A stretch of DNA of 64,000 nt, from positions 9,830,484-9,894,483 of the forward strand of contig CM046335.1 of the NCBI GenBank assembly GCA_025403435.1. The letters are read 5' to 3'. The stretch comes from Artocarpus heterophyllus (lineage: Eukaryota; Streptophyta; Magnoliopsida; Rosales; Moraceae). The notes below the pieces were generated by a model. That model saw nothing but the letters and a program-made list of their open reading frames with translations. It was not told where the DNA came from and made no database searches. The position numbers and the translations under genes were made by a program. Numbering within the stretch: position 1 is the first letter of the stretch; every line of letters begins with the position of its first letter. This document shows, in pieces, positions 47,702-59,500 of this stretch.

Positions 47702-48549
47702 TTATCCTCTTTTACCTTCTTCGACTGATTTCCTGAATTCTTCACACCTCAGATGAGCCAAACACAAGCTTCCCAGCTTTTCTTCTGCTGCTTGTACTTC
47801 ACTGCTCTCACAATAATCAAAGCCCTTAACAGCATCGTTTTGCATAGTACTACCACCACCGGTACTCGCTTCATTTATAGACTCACCTCTACACGATGAT
47901 CTTCCTTCCAACCTTCTCCCCACTCCCACAAACGGCCTAAACTTCACTTCCTTTTCTTCTCTCCCTCTTTCTTCCACCTCCTCCGCCACTGCCTCCCTCC
48001 TCGTTGGCTTCTCAGGCTCTTTGTAATCCAAAGCCGGAGCAAAATCCACTTCACAATCAGTCTTGATAATACTTACAGCCTTGTTATCCGGCTTAGTCTC
48101 TAACACATCAATACAAAACTTCCTTCCATTATAGTCAATGACGATAGTATCCACGTCAAGCAAGAGAACCCTCTAAGACTTCTCTCCAAAACAGCCTTGG
48201 GGTTAGACACCTCTAGGAAAGCCATCTCGTGGGGTCTCAATTTCACAAACGTCGCCTTCTTGAGAAAGGAGCTTTTCGCGGTGACAAAGTCTCCATCTCG
48301 AACGTTCAAGTTCCTCATGAGCCAGCTGGGCAAGAAAACCTTGCCTTTGTCGGCGGTGAACACCTTGACTCCGCAGCGAGAGATTCTTTGTGCGGTTGGG
48401 CTTATGAGTTTGAATAGCATTGGATATTCGGATAGGTGGTTTAAGGCGGAGGCAGTCAGCATTATCTTGTCGCCGCTTTCGAGGCGGTGTTGGCCTGTGA
48501 CTGAGATCGGATAACATTGGTAGACTTGGATGAAAGTACCTCTCCTCAT
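47702..48549 (-). pseudogene. Intronless UFD1-like copy with one frameshift
   Basis: UFD1 works with NPL4 and CDC48 to extract ubiquitinated proteins. The minus strand encodes YQCYPIS, RLESGDKIMLTASALNHLSEYPMLFKL, CGVKVFTADKGKVFLPSWLM and SNPKAVLERSLRGFSCLT in one frame from ATG 48549. It then continues in another frame with DTIVIDYNGRKFCIDVLETK, TDCEVDFAPALDYKEPEKP and FRPFVGVGRRLEGR to a stop at 47702. A 1-bp loss (or equivalent) near 48155 explains the shift. Plant UFD1 genes usually have introns and this copy has none, so it may be a retrocopy. A sequencing error or an intact intronless paralogue cannot be excluded. Confidence 0.75.
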
Positions 48550-49147
48550 CTTTCAATTTGCTTGTTGTTGTTATTAGGTTTGCTGAAAGGATTTCTTGTT
48601 ATTGACTGGTGAGGTGTCGAGGCATGCATATGTTGCGTATATTATATACACGGGAGTTGTAATACGAGCGGTGTACGAGTTGGTTTCCTATCAAGATTCT
48701 GCTTTTTTTCAGGATTTTGTTTTCTCATCAATCTCCATCATCATCATCTTCTTCTTCTTCTTCTTCTTCTTCTTTTTAAATTTTCTTAGAATTGCTTTTC
48801 TGATCTTCTTGCGTACCTATAATCGACGTGAGTTCTTCTTTCTCGTGTTAATATTTGTAGATATGTTAGGTATTTGGTTTTACGAACAAAACATATATCA
48901 GTTTTTTGCTTGTTTAAAAGATATATTATTCAAGTACATATCTACCTCTCTTTACTTTTTTTTTTAATTTTTTATTTGGAATTCTATCAAACTTTAATCT
49001 TTTTTTAATGTAAGATAAAAATTTAAACTTAAGGTAAAGTCAAGCCACGAATCTAATTTTAATTCAATTTTTTTAAAAAAATCTAATTTTAATTCTAAAG
49101 TGCGGTAGATAATAAACTTTTAGAAACGACATTGTTATTCAGCGAAA

Positions 49148-49179
<32 letters not shown>

Positions 49180-49351
49180 GAGCTTGTTCTAATGATGACG
49201 TAATGAAATTTTGTATAACGACAAACTTGTACTCGCGTTTAAGAGGCCTGCCAGCCAGCAATTAACGACACAAAAATTCAGATATTCAACTTGGACACTC
49301 GTACGGACACAAAAATCAACGGCCACGAATTGGGTCAAGCAAGAAGCAACC
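48550..49351. promoter_or_regulatory. Divergent spacer between UFD1-like copy and ATG10, with microsatellites
   Basis: Holds a CAT/CTT trinucleotide run (about 48736-48775) and an AAT run (about 49147-49179). No coding frame. It should contain the ATG10 promoter, but no obvious TATA box was identified. Confidence 0.5.
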
Positions 49352-50904
49352 ATGGATGTTCTTTCTTGGGACGGAACAATCTCTTCCCATGATTTCTACG
49401 TCGCCGTTCGCGCGTTCGCCGAGAGATGGAGAAAATCGAGCCCTGCCTTTCCTCCATGGACGTGGGTCCCTTCTCCAAAACGACACCCGATTCTTGCTTC
49501 TAATCGAATTAGTGTGAGTTAATCGTCTGTCTAAATCCCTTTCCCAAACATTCTTCTTCCTTGCAATTTCCAATTAGTTTATCATGTTTTTCTTTTCCAG
49601 ATCGATGGATACTTAACCTTGGAAAGGCTATGCCTTGCCGATTCAACTGAAAAACACACGCTTTCTCAGGTTTGCAAGGCAATTCCTTCTCGTCGATCTT
49701 TCAACTTTCAATTCAATTTATGTGGTTTTATTTTGTTGTCGTTTCTTGCATTTGTAGTCTTCCTCTTTGCCGTTTCCATTTTCTGTCGTTTCTTCTTTTG
49801 GTCTGGTGTTTCTAATTGAATTTTTCTGTCGTTTATTAACTAGTTGTTCTCTTCCCGTTTATAGTGTTTTAATATTTTGCTGTCGTTTTCTTTTTTTTTT
49901 TTTTTTGTTTTAAGGAATTATGTTTTTGTAATCAATCGATTGATTTTCTCCTTTTTCCTTACGCCCTGTAGTTGAGTAGTGATAAGTAGTGAAATGGTGG
50001 TTTCTCGTCGTTTGTTTTTCGGGTTTCTATGCCTTGCTCTTTTATTTTAAGATTTTTGTTTTTGTTCAAGTTCTTCTAGGAAGATTCTTATGAGGTAACT
50101 GAGGTTGGAAAAGAAGAGACGACTTTCTTAGAGGAAGAGGAACCTGTTGATAATGCCACACTGGTAAATACGTAAATCATTATCTCTCTTGGTTAACATC
50201 ATGCTATTCTTACCTATATATATATATATGTATATATGCATGTATGTATATGTACACACATATTGTGCTATATTTTGCCTTGTCTAAACTTTCTTATTCT
50301 CTTTCTATATTTGCAAGGTTGAAAGCCATAGTTTTGGAGCACATTACTACGATTTCCATATTGTCTACAGTGCTTCGTATCGGGTTCCAGTCCTTTTCTT
50401 CCGTGCCTACAAGATTGGTATGTTGGTTTGTTAATTACATATAATTCTCATTTTCAAGAATACTGGATTATTTGATAATGTGTTAATTAACAGATGGACA
50501 GCCACTTGTGTTGGACGAGATTGAAAAGGATCTTCCTGCATCCTCAGCAAAGGTCCTGCTAGAATCAAAATGGACATTTATAACTCAAGAGGTATATTTT
50601 TATTACTTTTTTTTAAAAAAAATTATTTGGGTCATATTTTGGCACTATTTCTCTTTGCCCTAAAACAATTGTAAAATGACCACTTTTATACCAAATTCTT
50701 CAGGACCATCCGTACTTGAACAGACCGTGGTACAAGCTACATCCATGTGGGACAAGCGAGTGGATGAAGCTGCTTTTCCAGAGTGATACTTCCATGGCTA
50801 ATAATGGAGTAGCAATTAAGCTGTATATTGTTTCATGGCTATCGGTAGTTGGCCAAGTATTCGGCCTTAGAGTTCCTTCTGAATTGCTCACTAATCAAGA
50901 TTGA
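49352..50904 (+). CDS. ATG10: Autophagy E2-like enzyme ATG10, six exons
   Basis: Transfers ATG12 from ATG7 and promotes its conjugation to ATG5 during autophagosome formation (known). Exons 49352-49513, 49601-49669, 50080-50163, 50318-50417, 50494-50591 and 50704-50904 join in frame with GT-AG introns to give 237 aa. Seen: WDGTISSHDFYVAVRAF at the N-terminus with PPWTWVP, an acidic middle exon (EEEEPVD), YDFHIVYSASYRVPVLFFRAY, LLESKWTFITQEDHPYLNRPWYKLHPCGT, and VSWLSVVGQVFGLRVP. The catalytic Cys of the HPC motif is residue 186 (codon 50746-50748). The start ATG is the first in frame (CAACCATGG context). The gene looks intact. Confidence 0.95.
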
Positions 50905-51038
50905 ATATAAAAGTAAATAATTTTTTTTCTTCTAAAATACTAAGATGAACCAAGGATTACATGTTCACAAATCCTTGATTCTTTTGGCACAGCGGCCAGG
51001 CAAATCTATCACGGGGAAAATAGCAATCTTATTTCTTA

Positions 51039-51661
51039 GGGGATGTTTACTTTGCATTAAAATTATTCCTTACTTTTCATGCCATAAGAAAGTAAAATAA
51101 ATAGTAGATAATCTTATTTTTTAGGGCATGTTTACTTAGGGCATGCCCTAAGAAATAAGTAAAATAAATAGTAGATAATCTAATTGCTTAGGGCCTTATT
51201 TCTTAGGGCATGTTTACTTGATTAAATGTAGAGTAAATAGTAAAACACATTTTTTACTTCACATTAAATAATGTGTTTACTTACATTGTAATGAGAAATT
51301 TGTGCGTCCCACATAATATAGGAGGGAATGAGAAAAAGGAATAACAATTCTCTCATCCTCTTTAGTATTGATTCCTCTTCAAAGGGAATGAATACCATAT
51401 TTACTTAGATGTTTAAATTCAAGTGTTATTATTTAATAGATATGAGTTATATAAAAAATAATTTAGTAATTATATTGAATAAGATCTTCATTCCTAAGTA
51501 AGTAAACACTAGAAAGGGAATGGAATTGTTTCCCATTATTCTCATCAAATAAGTAAATATTAAAAAGAGAACGAACGCTGCTCACTGCCAATAGTTTTCT
51601 TTCTAATCCTATTACCTTTTTCTTTATATTTATATTTCTTTACGATTTGATAAACACACCC
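51039..51661. mobile_element. Tourist-like MITE with internally repeated ends
   Basis: Starts GGGGATGTTTACTT after TTA (51036-51038) and ends GATAAACACACCC before TTA (51662-51664). The terminal motif TTAGGGCATGTTTACTT recurs inside at about 51122 and 51197, and TAAAATAAATAGTAGATAATCT is duplicated. This suggests nested or tandemly duplicated termini. It lies between the convergent 3' ends of ATG10 and the TlyA-like gene. Confidence 0.75.
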
Positions 51662-51896
51662 TTAAAGTCTATTCTCATCTTGTATTTATGACACGATAGC
51701 CATACGAAAAGTGACTGGTATAAAGGGAAATAAATATATTACCATAGCTGCATTCACTAATTTGTAAATTTAAGTGCAATATAGATAGTAGTCATTAAAT
51801 ACAGTGGTGATTTTTACCTGGATAGATTTTCTCATATCTTGCAATAGAAATCATTCTACACTAATTTATAAACTAAAAAATAAAAAGAGAAAGAAA

Positions 51897-54382
51897 TTAT
51901 TCTGCACTTTGCTCAGCTGTTCGAATAAAATAAGCGAGAAATTCTGTATTTCCCTCAGCACCCTTACTCAATAGGAGACTCAATCCACCCTTTGCTGGTG
52001 AATCCAAAATTCTCTACACCCTTGATGATCTTCTCAATAACCTATGTACAACAGAACCCTAATCAAACATCATAACCAATTTCCATCTTGACCCTGAAAG
52101 CCTAAATGGAACAAAATCCAGGAACATATCGAAGGTAGATAATGGCAATCTTTCTGTGCAGAGATGGAGCAGAAATCAAGTAAAATATTTGCAGAATCGA
52201 CATTAAAGTTATGGGAGGAAAGTGCATACCTCTTGATGGACAAGTGGATCTTTGACAATTCCACCTTTTCCTACCTACAAACATAATAGAAAGCCATTTG
52301 AAATGAATCATCGTTTTGTGAAGAAACATTTCCGTCAGATAGAGTTTAAAAACTTCTTGCCTGTGATCTGCGAGCTTCAAATTGAGGTTTGACCAAGGTC
52401 ACTAAACTTGCCTCTTCCTTCATCACATTTACTACAGCAGGCATGACCTGCTTACAAGAACTAGTAAATAAAGGCCATGTATAAAGCAGCTATGAAGATG
52501 GATAAAGCAACATAGTGCAAATAATTATAATCACGACAGAACTTATTGAAACATCTTTTATATCTCTGATAATCACAACAGAACTTATTGAAACATCTTT
52601 TATATCTCTACCTTTGGGTAGAGGAGATATTAAGAAACAAAAGTAAAGCGAGGTCCAAACTCAAAATCAGCAAGCACAATAATACACCATAGGAAAATCT
52701 TTACCAAGAGAATAGAGAGGAACGAAAGGTCTAGAGTCACCAAATCAACCTTTTGAGGGAGTTGAGAAAGGTATTTTAAATTTGTAAGCTCTATCACAGA
52801 AACACGTTCATCGCGACGAATTTTCTGTGCCACCTAATGAGGTAGCATCCATTCATAAGCAGTTGAAAAACACTAAATACAAAGAAAGCACAATCAACTC
52901 CATAAACACGCCTACACTAATAATAGATAGAATAACTCTACCTGTCCGTAACCCACATCAACTCCATAAACACACGACGCTCCATACTGGAGTAAACAGT
53001 CAGTGAATCCTCAAGTGGACAACCCAGAATCAAGAGCTACTTTGCCAGAAACATCAATACCAAACTCTTCAATGGCAGCTTCTAATTTGTGTCCTGCTCT
53101 GTGTAACGAAGAGGATAACAAACTAACATGACATGTCTTACCCTTCCAAGAAATGAAATTTAAACGTGAAAAAGTGTAAGATGGACTTTATCGGGGAACT
53201 AATCACCTACATACATATTTGGGCACTTCAGCCCTTATATCCACAACTGCTTTATCAGATACAGAAGTTCCGGCTTTATTTACCACCTTTCCATCCACAA
53301 TTACTTTCCCTATATGACCAGGTGTGTTAATAACGGAGACCACAAATGCAGATAAATAATTTTGCTTATCTTAAATTAACAAAATGATCAACATGATTAT
53401 GCACTCTCTGCAAAGGAAAATCCCAAATCCATTCCCAAAGAAACTTATCAAAGCAAAGTATTAGAAAGATATCCCAATTCCAAAATCATGCACGTGCGCA
53501 CACACACATGTATGTCTACAGTCCTCCTGGGCAGACCGAGGACTATACTTCCATGTAACGTACAAAAATGAGAAAACTAACATGGCATTCCTTCTCCGTA
53601 ACACTATCAATGAAAAAGTGTAAACACCAAGAAACTTAATTAGCTCATACTATCATTACAGCTTTACAGCATCACTGTTACGCTGCTCTATGTATTATAT
53701 CCAAGTACTGTCCTCTATATGTTTGAAAGTATGGTCCTCATGAGAAGACCGTAAAAAGGCCCCATACATTCATAGATACTTTTATTTCACGGGCTATCCA
53801 TGACTGTATAAAGGTTCGGCTATATTCTAGAAACCTTTCGACACATGTTTCATCAAGCCTCCTTTTCCTGAAAATTTTCACCAGCCAAACTCAAACACAA
53901 GCATGCTAAAACAGAACACAAGCAATACATAAATGGATTTGGACTCATCAGAAAATGACCGTTCTTTCTACTAGCCTAACGACATGAACGGAAAATGTTA
54001 TAAAAAAGATTTACTTCTTAGGTTCTTGTTGAATTTCTGCCGAATTCACAACAGCAAAGCCTCTGCGGTGAATTTGCATATGGGAAGTGACCCATCTCGC
54101 TGGAAATAGAAATAACAAAAAACTAAGACAAAAACTAAGACAAATTTCCATGCATGACTATATAACGAACGTAAATCCACGTGACCGATAGGTGCTTGTG
54201 AAAATGCCCAGAAGAAGAAACTGAAAACAAGCCTTCGGAAAGGTTAGAAGGAAGATAGATTTACCGGGAAGCTCGTGAAAGTTGGATTTGGATGCATCCA
54301 AGAAGATTGAGTTGGTAGTACTAAGACTGAGCGAGAAAATTATGTTATTGGGAAGCTTCAGAAGTCCCGCGTGCAGCGCCAT
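51897..54382 (-). pseudogene. TlyA-type rRNA 2'-O-methyltransferase gene with nonsense and frameshift lesions
   Basis: Plant homologue (At3g25470 type) of bacterial TlyA, named hemolysin A-like but an S4-plus-FtsJ RNA methyltransferase in family terms; probably organellar. Nine exons fit: 54382-54265, 54099-54015, 53867-53791, 53309-53207, 53098-52942, 52833-52705, 52447-52361, 52274-52230 and 52041-51897. Seen: an S4 RNA-binding domain (KRRLDETCVERF, SRTFIQSWIA, GKVVNKAG), RAGHKLEAAIEEFG, a SAM-binding LDSGLST-GFTDCL motif, LVTLDLSF, VKPQFEA and VGKGGIVKDPLVHQE. Lesions: codon 157, normally Gly in the SAM motif, is TGA (53013-53011); and in the last exon the frame hits TAA (51966-51964) with a 1-bp shift before the expected GAEGNTEF. 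All splice sites except one GC donor are canonical, so decay looks recent, or the sequence has errors. Confidence 0.8.
52359..52360 (-). other. GC splice donor in the TlyA-like gene (intron 7)
   Basis: Minus strand reads ATCACAG|GCAAGAAG at the end of exon 7 (VKPQFEARRSQ). The next exon starts VGKGGIVKD after GTTTGTAG, in phase. No nearby GT donor keeps the frame. Confidence 0.75.
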
Positions 54383-54458
54383 TTTTTGGCCGAGGAAAAA
54401 GGCCGATGTCTTGCGCTCGCCAGCCTCTAAATGCTTTTGGCAATTCGTGCCGGCCATT

Positions 54459-54517
54459 TGGGCTGGCTAGTTATGGGCCCTTATTGGGCTTCCATTCACT
54501 ATTGCTTGTTTGGCCCA
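54459..54517 (-). promoter_or_regulatory. Cluster of four site II (TGGGCY) motifs upstream of the TlyA-like gene
   Basis: TGGGCT at 54459-54464, TGGGCC at 54474-54479, TGGGCT at 54485-54490 and GGCCCA at 54512-54517, all within 59 bp and 77-135 bp upstream of ATG 54382. An alternative in-frame ATG at 54457 would leave almost no leader below this cluster, which favours 54382 as the start. Confidence 0.6.
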
Positions 54518-54699
54518 ATCCCTTTGCATGGGTTGCGTGGATATTTATGATGATTTAAGGAGGATTTTTAAATGAACAGCTTACCCCCTAAAAGAGCATC
54601 TTTTCAATATTGTCTCTTGAGAGGTTCTTTTTTAAAACTGTTACTTTAATAAAAAAAAGTGATTCATTAAAAGTCCAAACTACCATTCCTCTTGAAGTA

Positions 54700-55140
54700 A
54701 AACTTGCTAGGTTCTGTTTTGGTACCTATTGGAACACTTGCCAGGTTCTATCATGGAACCCGCCTTCGATTGCCTAAGCGAGTTATAACCTGCCAAGTTT
54801 TAACTTGAAGCTTACTAGATTCTAACATTTTTATTAAAGAAAGAAGCGACAGCTGTCTCTGACCACTAGTGTGAGTGTTGGGTTGTAACCTGTCAGGTTC
54901 TAACTTGGAACCCATTAGATTCCAACATTTTTTTGAAACAAAGAAGTGACGACCTCCTTCAGTTGCCGGAGGGGGTGCCAGATTAGAATTTGGTAGGTTC
55001 TGAAATAGAACTTACCAGATTCCAATATATTTTCTTTGAAACAAAGAAGTACTAATTGCCTTTGGTTGCTGGCGTGGGCCGGATTAAAATCTGGTGGGTT
55101 GGAACCCTCCATATTACAACATATTTTCTTTTATCAAAGT
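54700..55140. repeat. About 100-bp tandem repeats, four to five degenerate units
   Basis: The block around CAGGTTCTAACTTGGAACCC...AGATTCCAACAT...GAAACAAAGAAGTGA recurs with starts near 54798, 54893, 54994 and 55094, plus partial units at 54709 and 54751. Non-coding; unit divergence is moderate. Confidence 0.75.
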
Positions 55141-55895
55141 AAATAAACCGCTAAATATCACAATATCAATAAAAAAAGAAAGCACTAAATGAACACTTAG
55201 AACTAAATTACAAAAAGGCATCTTCGATACAACTTGCTTAAACAATTGAATTGACAATAAAATAAGAGACAATAACTCCTATATATAAACAAAATTGATT
55301 TTGACGAATAAAAGGCACACTTCCATATAATCCCAATATTTCTAAAACGTATTATATGGCCAATTGAATAATTCAAAGGGGAACGCTACTGACTTGATTC
55401 AAACAAAATTTTCAACAAATATCATGTCTAACTAACCAGAAAAAGCTAAATGAAATGTTAATTGATTCTAGTCACTAAAATATGACTCTAAAGATTCAAA
55501 CCGATCTTCTGATGGAGAAGTTTGCGATGCGATTGGAACTTGCTGCAAAGGGGATTAGAAACGAAGAAATCTCCTTGAAGCTCTGTGACTTGTCTTTAAT
55601 CTGGACAAGCTCAACCTAGAAAAGATCTCCGGTAGATCAGCGCTGACGATGCCATCACCATGGAAGACAATTTGGCAGAGCCGAGTCTTTCTTTGCGATG
55701 GCCAGCAGCATTTTCTTCTCGGCAACGACGGCCAGGAGCTCGCGTTGTAGTCGATGGTTCTTCACCTTCGACAGCTCATCATCCGTCGGTGGTTCTTCAA
55801 AACCAGATATTAAAATCTTATAGATCTTTAAAAAAGACGCCGAACCTTGTGATGCCGAACCAGATCTCCTTCGTTGTTGCTCTATTGTAGATCTT
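55141..55895. other. Intergenic; coding-like minus-strand stretch beside the copia insertion
   Basis: No gene recognised. A minus-strand frame at 55655-55900 abuts the 5' LTR, and a frame on the far side (60958-61029) could once have been continuous with it, so the copia element may have landed in an older coding-like sequence of unknown identity. Confidence 0.35.
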
Positions 55896-55900
55896 GAGCT

Positions 55901-56491
55901 TGTTGCATTGTGGAGTCGAATCAACACCTAGCAAAGCAAGGAAGAAAAAAAAAAAGAAACGGGGGCAGTGGCCAGCACCCGCCTAAGGTTCAACTAGCGC
56001 CGCGGCGCCAGTTTTGAGTGTCGCGGCGCCTAGAGTCTATCATTTTATGATTTTTTTGTGTAAAAGTCATGTTTGAAAGGGCCAAAAATAGGAAACTGGT
56101 AGAATTTTTTATTAGTTGCTATTTTCTCTCTTTTTGAGAATATAAATAGACATAAAATGATTAGGGTTGTGTGTACGAGTGGCATTATTTTATGCGAGGC
56201 ATATTTTGTTTAAGAGCTCAATTGTTGAGAGAAAAAATTCCCACAGAGGGTGCTAGGTAGAAGAGAGATTTGAAAAACACTATTTGAGATTGTGTGATAA
56301 ATTGCTCTTGTAATCTGTAATATCCTTCATCGTAGTGGAATCTATAGCGGGTAGAAACAAGACATAGCCTTGAATTTAGACGAATATGTATAAAAATTTG
56401 GTGTCTCTCTTTTCTTCTTTTCTCCAATTTCTTTTCTGTAATTATTCGTTCTTACGATCTTTAGAATTAGGAGGTGCCTACTTTCCCAACA
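55901..56491 (+). repeat. 5' LTR of the copia element
   Basis: Begins TGTTGCATTGTGGAG and ends TTTCCCAACA. Contains a TATA-like stretch GAATATAAATAGACA near 56138, probably the element promoter; the same motif recurs in the 3' LTR (TATAAATAGACATAA near 60607). Confidence 0.85.
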
Positions 56492-56493
56492 AG

Positions 56494-56505
56494 TGGTATC
56501 AGAGC
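56494..56505 (+). other. Primer-binding site of the copia element
   Basis: TGGTATCAGAGC begins three bases after the 5' LTR, complementary to initiator Met tRNA. Confidence 0.9.
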
Positions 56506-59500
56506 AGAAGTTTGGATCAAGAACAATGATGGGAGAAGAAGGTTCGGTAGCTGGTATCACCAAATTTGATGTTCGGATTTTTCCTATTGGAGGATGCAAG
56601 TGGAAGACCACCTCTATAGTAGGAAACTGCACTTGCTCTTGGATAAGCCCGCAGGCATGAAGGATGAGGAGTGGAATCTCTTTAATAGACAGTGTTGGGT
56701 ATGATCTGTTTGACCCTGTCAAAGAATGTGGCCCACAACGTTGCGAAAGAGAATACTACAGTCGGGATGTGAAGGCTCTGTCAAAGATATATGAGAAGCC
56801 CTCAGCCGATAACAAGGTACATCTCATGAAGAAGCTCTTTAATTTAAAAATGCATGAAGGTGCCTCGGTGGTAGAGCACTTGAACAATTTCAACACCGTC
56901 ATAAACCAATTGGTCTCGGTAGAGATTAAATTTGATAATGAGATCAATGCCCTAATCCTCTTGGCCTCGTTATCGAATCGTTGGGAACCCATGAGGGTGG
57001 CCATTACCAATTCAATTGAGAATAAAAAACTGACTTTTGTTGATGTTAGAAACTCTATTCTGGCAGAAGAAGTTCACAGAAAGGATTCAGGTGAAGCCTC
57101 TACGTCGAACTCGGCCCTTAATATTGATCATAAGGGCAGGAAACTTGAGAGACATTCCAACAAGGATAATAGTAGGAGAGGCAAGTCGAGGAATGAGAGA
57201 AGCAAGTCAAGAAACGGCAGGATTATGGAGTGTTGGAATTGTGAAAGAACCGGCCACTTGAAAAAGAATTGTAAGGCTCTAAGAAAGAATGAAGATAAGA
57301 ACAATGACGCTGCAAACGCCGCCACTGAAAAGGCACAGGATGCCTTACTCTTGTCTGTCGACAATTCTCTTGATTTATGGGTGATAGATTCAAGAGCATC
57401 ATTCCACACCACTGCACACCTCATGTCCTAGAGAATTATGTTACTGAAAATCATGGTAAGGTTTACCTTGCAGATGGTGAACCGTTAGACATTGTTGGCA
57501 TTAGGGATGTTAGTTTGAAAATGCCTAATGGGTCTGTGTGGAAAATTCAGAATATGAGACACGTACCCAAATTGATGCATAATTTGATTTCGGTAGGGCA
57601 ACTGGATGACGAAGGACATAAAGTGACCTTCAGTTGTGGAGGTTGGAAAGTCACTATGAAAGCGATGGTTGTTGCTCGAGGACGCAAGGCTGGAACTCTT
57701 TACATTAACTCTAGTTGCAAAGATACTATAGCAGTTGCTGATTCTGTTGTTAATATCGAGCTATGGCATCATAGGCTCGGTCACATGAGTGAGAAGGGAA
57801 TGAAGGTACTTCACTGTAAAGGAAAACTGTCGAGATTGAAAACTGTTGATCACAGTTTGTGTGAAGCCTACATCTTTGGCAAACAGAAGAGAGTTAGTTT
57901 CTCAACAACAGGTAGAGAGCCTAAGTCTAAGAAATTAGAGCTAGTTCACACTGATATGTGAGGGCCTGTGATGGTGACTTCCCTTGGTGGCGTAAATTAT
58001 TATGTGATGTTCATAGATGACTCAAGTAGGAAGGTATGGGTTTACTTTCTGAAAACAAATCTGATGTCTTTGATGCTTTCAAGAGATGGAGAGCCATGGT
58101 GGAGAACGAGACAGATTTGAAGGTAAAGTGCTTGCAGTCTGACAATGGGGAGAGTACTTAAATGATGACTTAAGGAGATACTGTGCTAAGAATGGAATAA
58201 AGATGAAGAAAACCATTCTAGGGAAACCACAACAGAATGGTGTAGTTGAGAGGATAAATAGGACTCTAGACAAGCATGGCAGAAGCATGAGGTTACACGC
58301 GGGACTACCAAAGTTGTTTTAGGCTGAGGTAATTAATACAATAGCTCATCTAATTAATAGAAGTCTATCCATACCATTGAGAGTATTCAGGTGTGTTTTC
58401 TATGCTCATATTGATCCTGCTGCTAGAAGTAAACTTGATGCAAAGTCAAAGAAGTGTTTTATGGTTGGCTATGGTGGACTTGAGTTTGGTTATTATTTCT
58501 AGGATGACCAAAATCATTAGATTATCAGGAGCAAGGATGTGATCTTCAATGAAGGTGTCCTGTATAAGGACAGAGATAGCAGTGACTCCAGAAGTTCAAG
58601 TTTTGAAGGTAAGAAGCCTGAGGTGATTCCATTGAAGGATCTTCCTGAAGTGGAGGTGCAAAATCTAGATGATGAAAACCAAGAAAACATAGCTCCAGAG
58701 GAAAACTAGAGTACTCCTACCACTCCGGTTAAGAGATCTAGCAGGACTGTTAGATCGTTGTAGAGATACTCTCATTCTCTGCATTACATCTTGTTGGCCG
58801 ATAAAGGTGAACTAGAGAGTTATGATGAAGCCGCGCAGGCTGAAGATTCGGTCAAGTGGGAGTTAGCCATGATGGATGATATGGATTCTTTAATGTTCAA
58901 TCAGACATGGCAACTGGCAGAGCTACCATAGGGCAAAAAGGCCTTGCATAATAAATAGGCATACCAAATAAAAGATGAAAGTGATGACAGCAAATGGTAC
59001 AAGGTAAGGCTGGTGGTAAAAGGCTTTCAACAGAAAGAGGGCATCGACTTCAATGAGATTTTTTCTTCAGTGGTGAAATTAACCACAGTCAGGTCGATAC
59101 TTGAGCTAGTGGCAAATGAAGACTTGTTCTTGGAACAGTTGGATGTTAAGACGGCCTTTTTCTATGGTGATTTGGAGGAGAAGATCTACATGAAGCAGTC
59201 ACAAGGTTTCGAAGTACCACGTAAGGAGAACTTGGTGTGCAAACTTCAGAAGAGCTTGTATGGCCTCAAACAAGCTCCCAGGCAGTGGTATAAGAAGTTT
59301 GACGGTTTCATATGCAGCAATGGTTTCTTGAGGTGTCAAGGAGATCACTGTTGTTATGTGAGGACTTTTTGGTGACTCCTATATTATATTGTTGCTGTAT
59401 GTTGATGAGATGCTGATAGCAAGAGGTTACAAACAAGAGATTGACAAGCTAAAAAAGGAGCTGTCTAAGAATTTTGCAATGAAGGATTTAGGTGCTGCAA

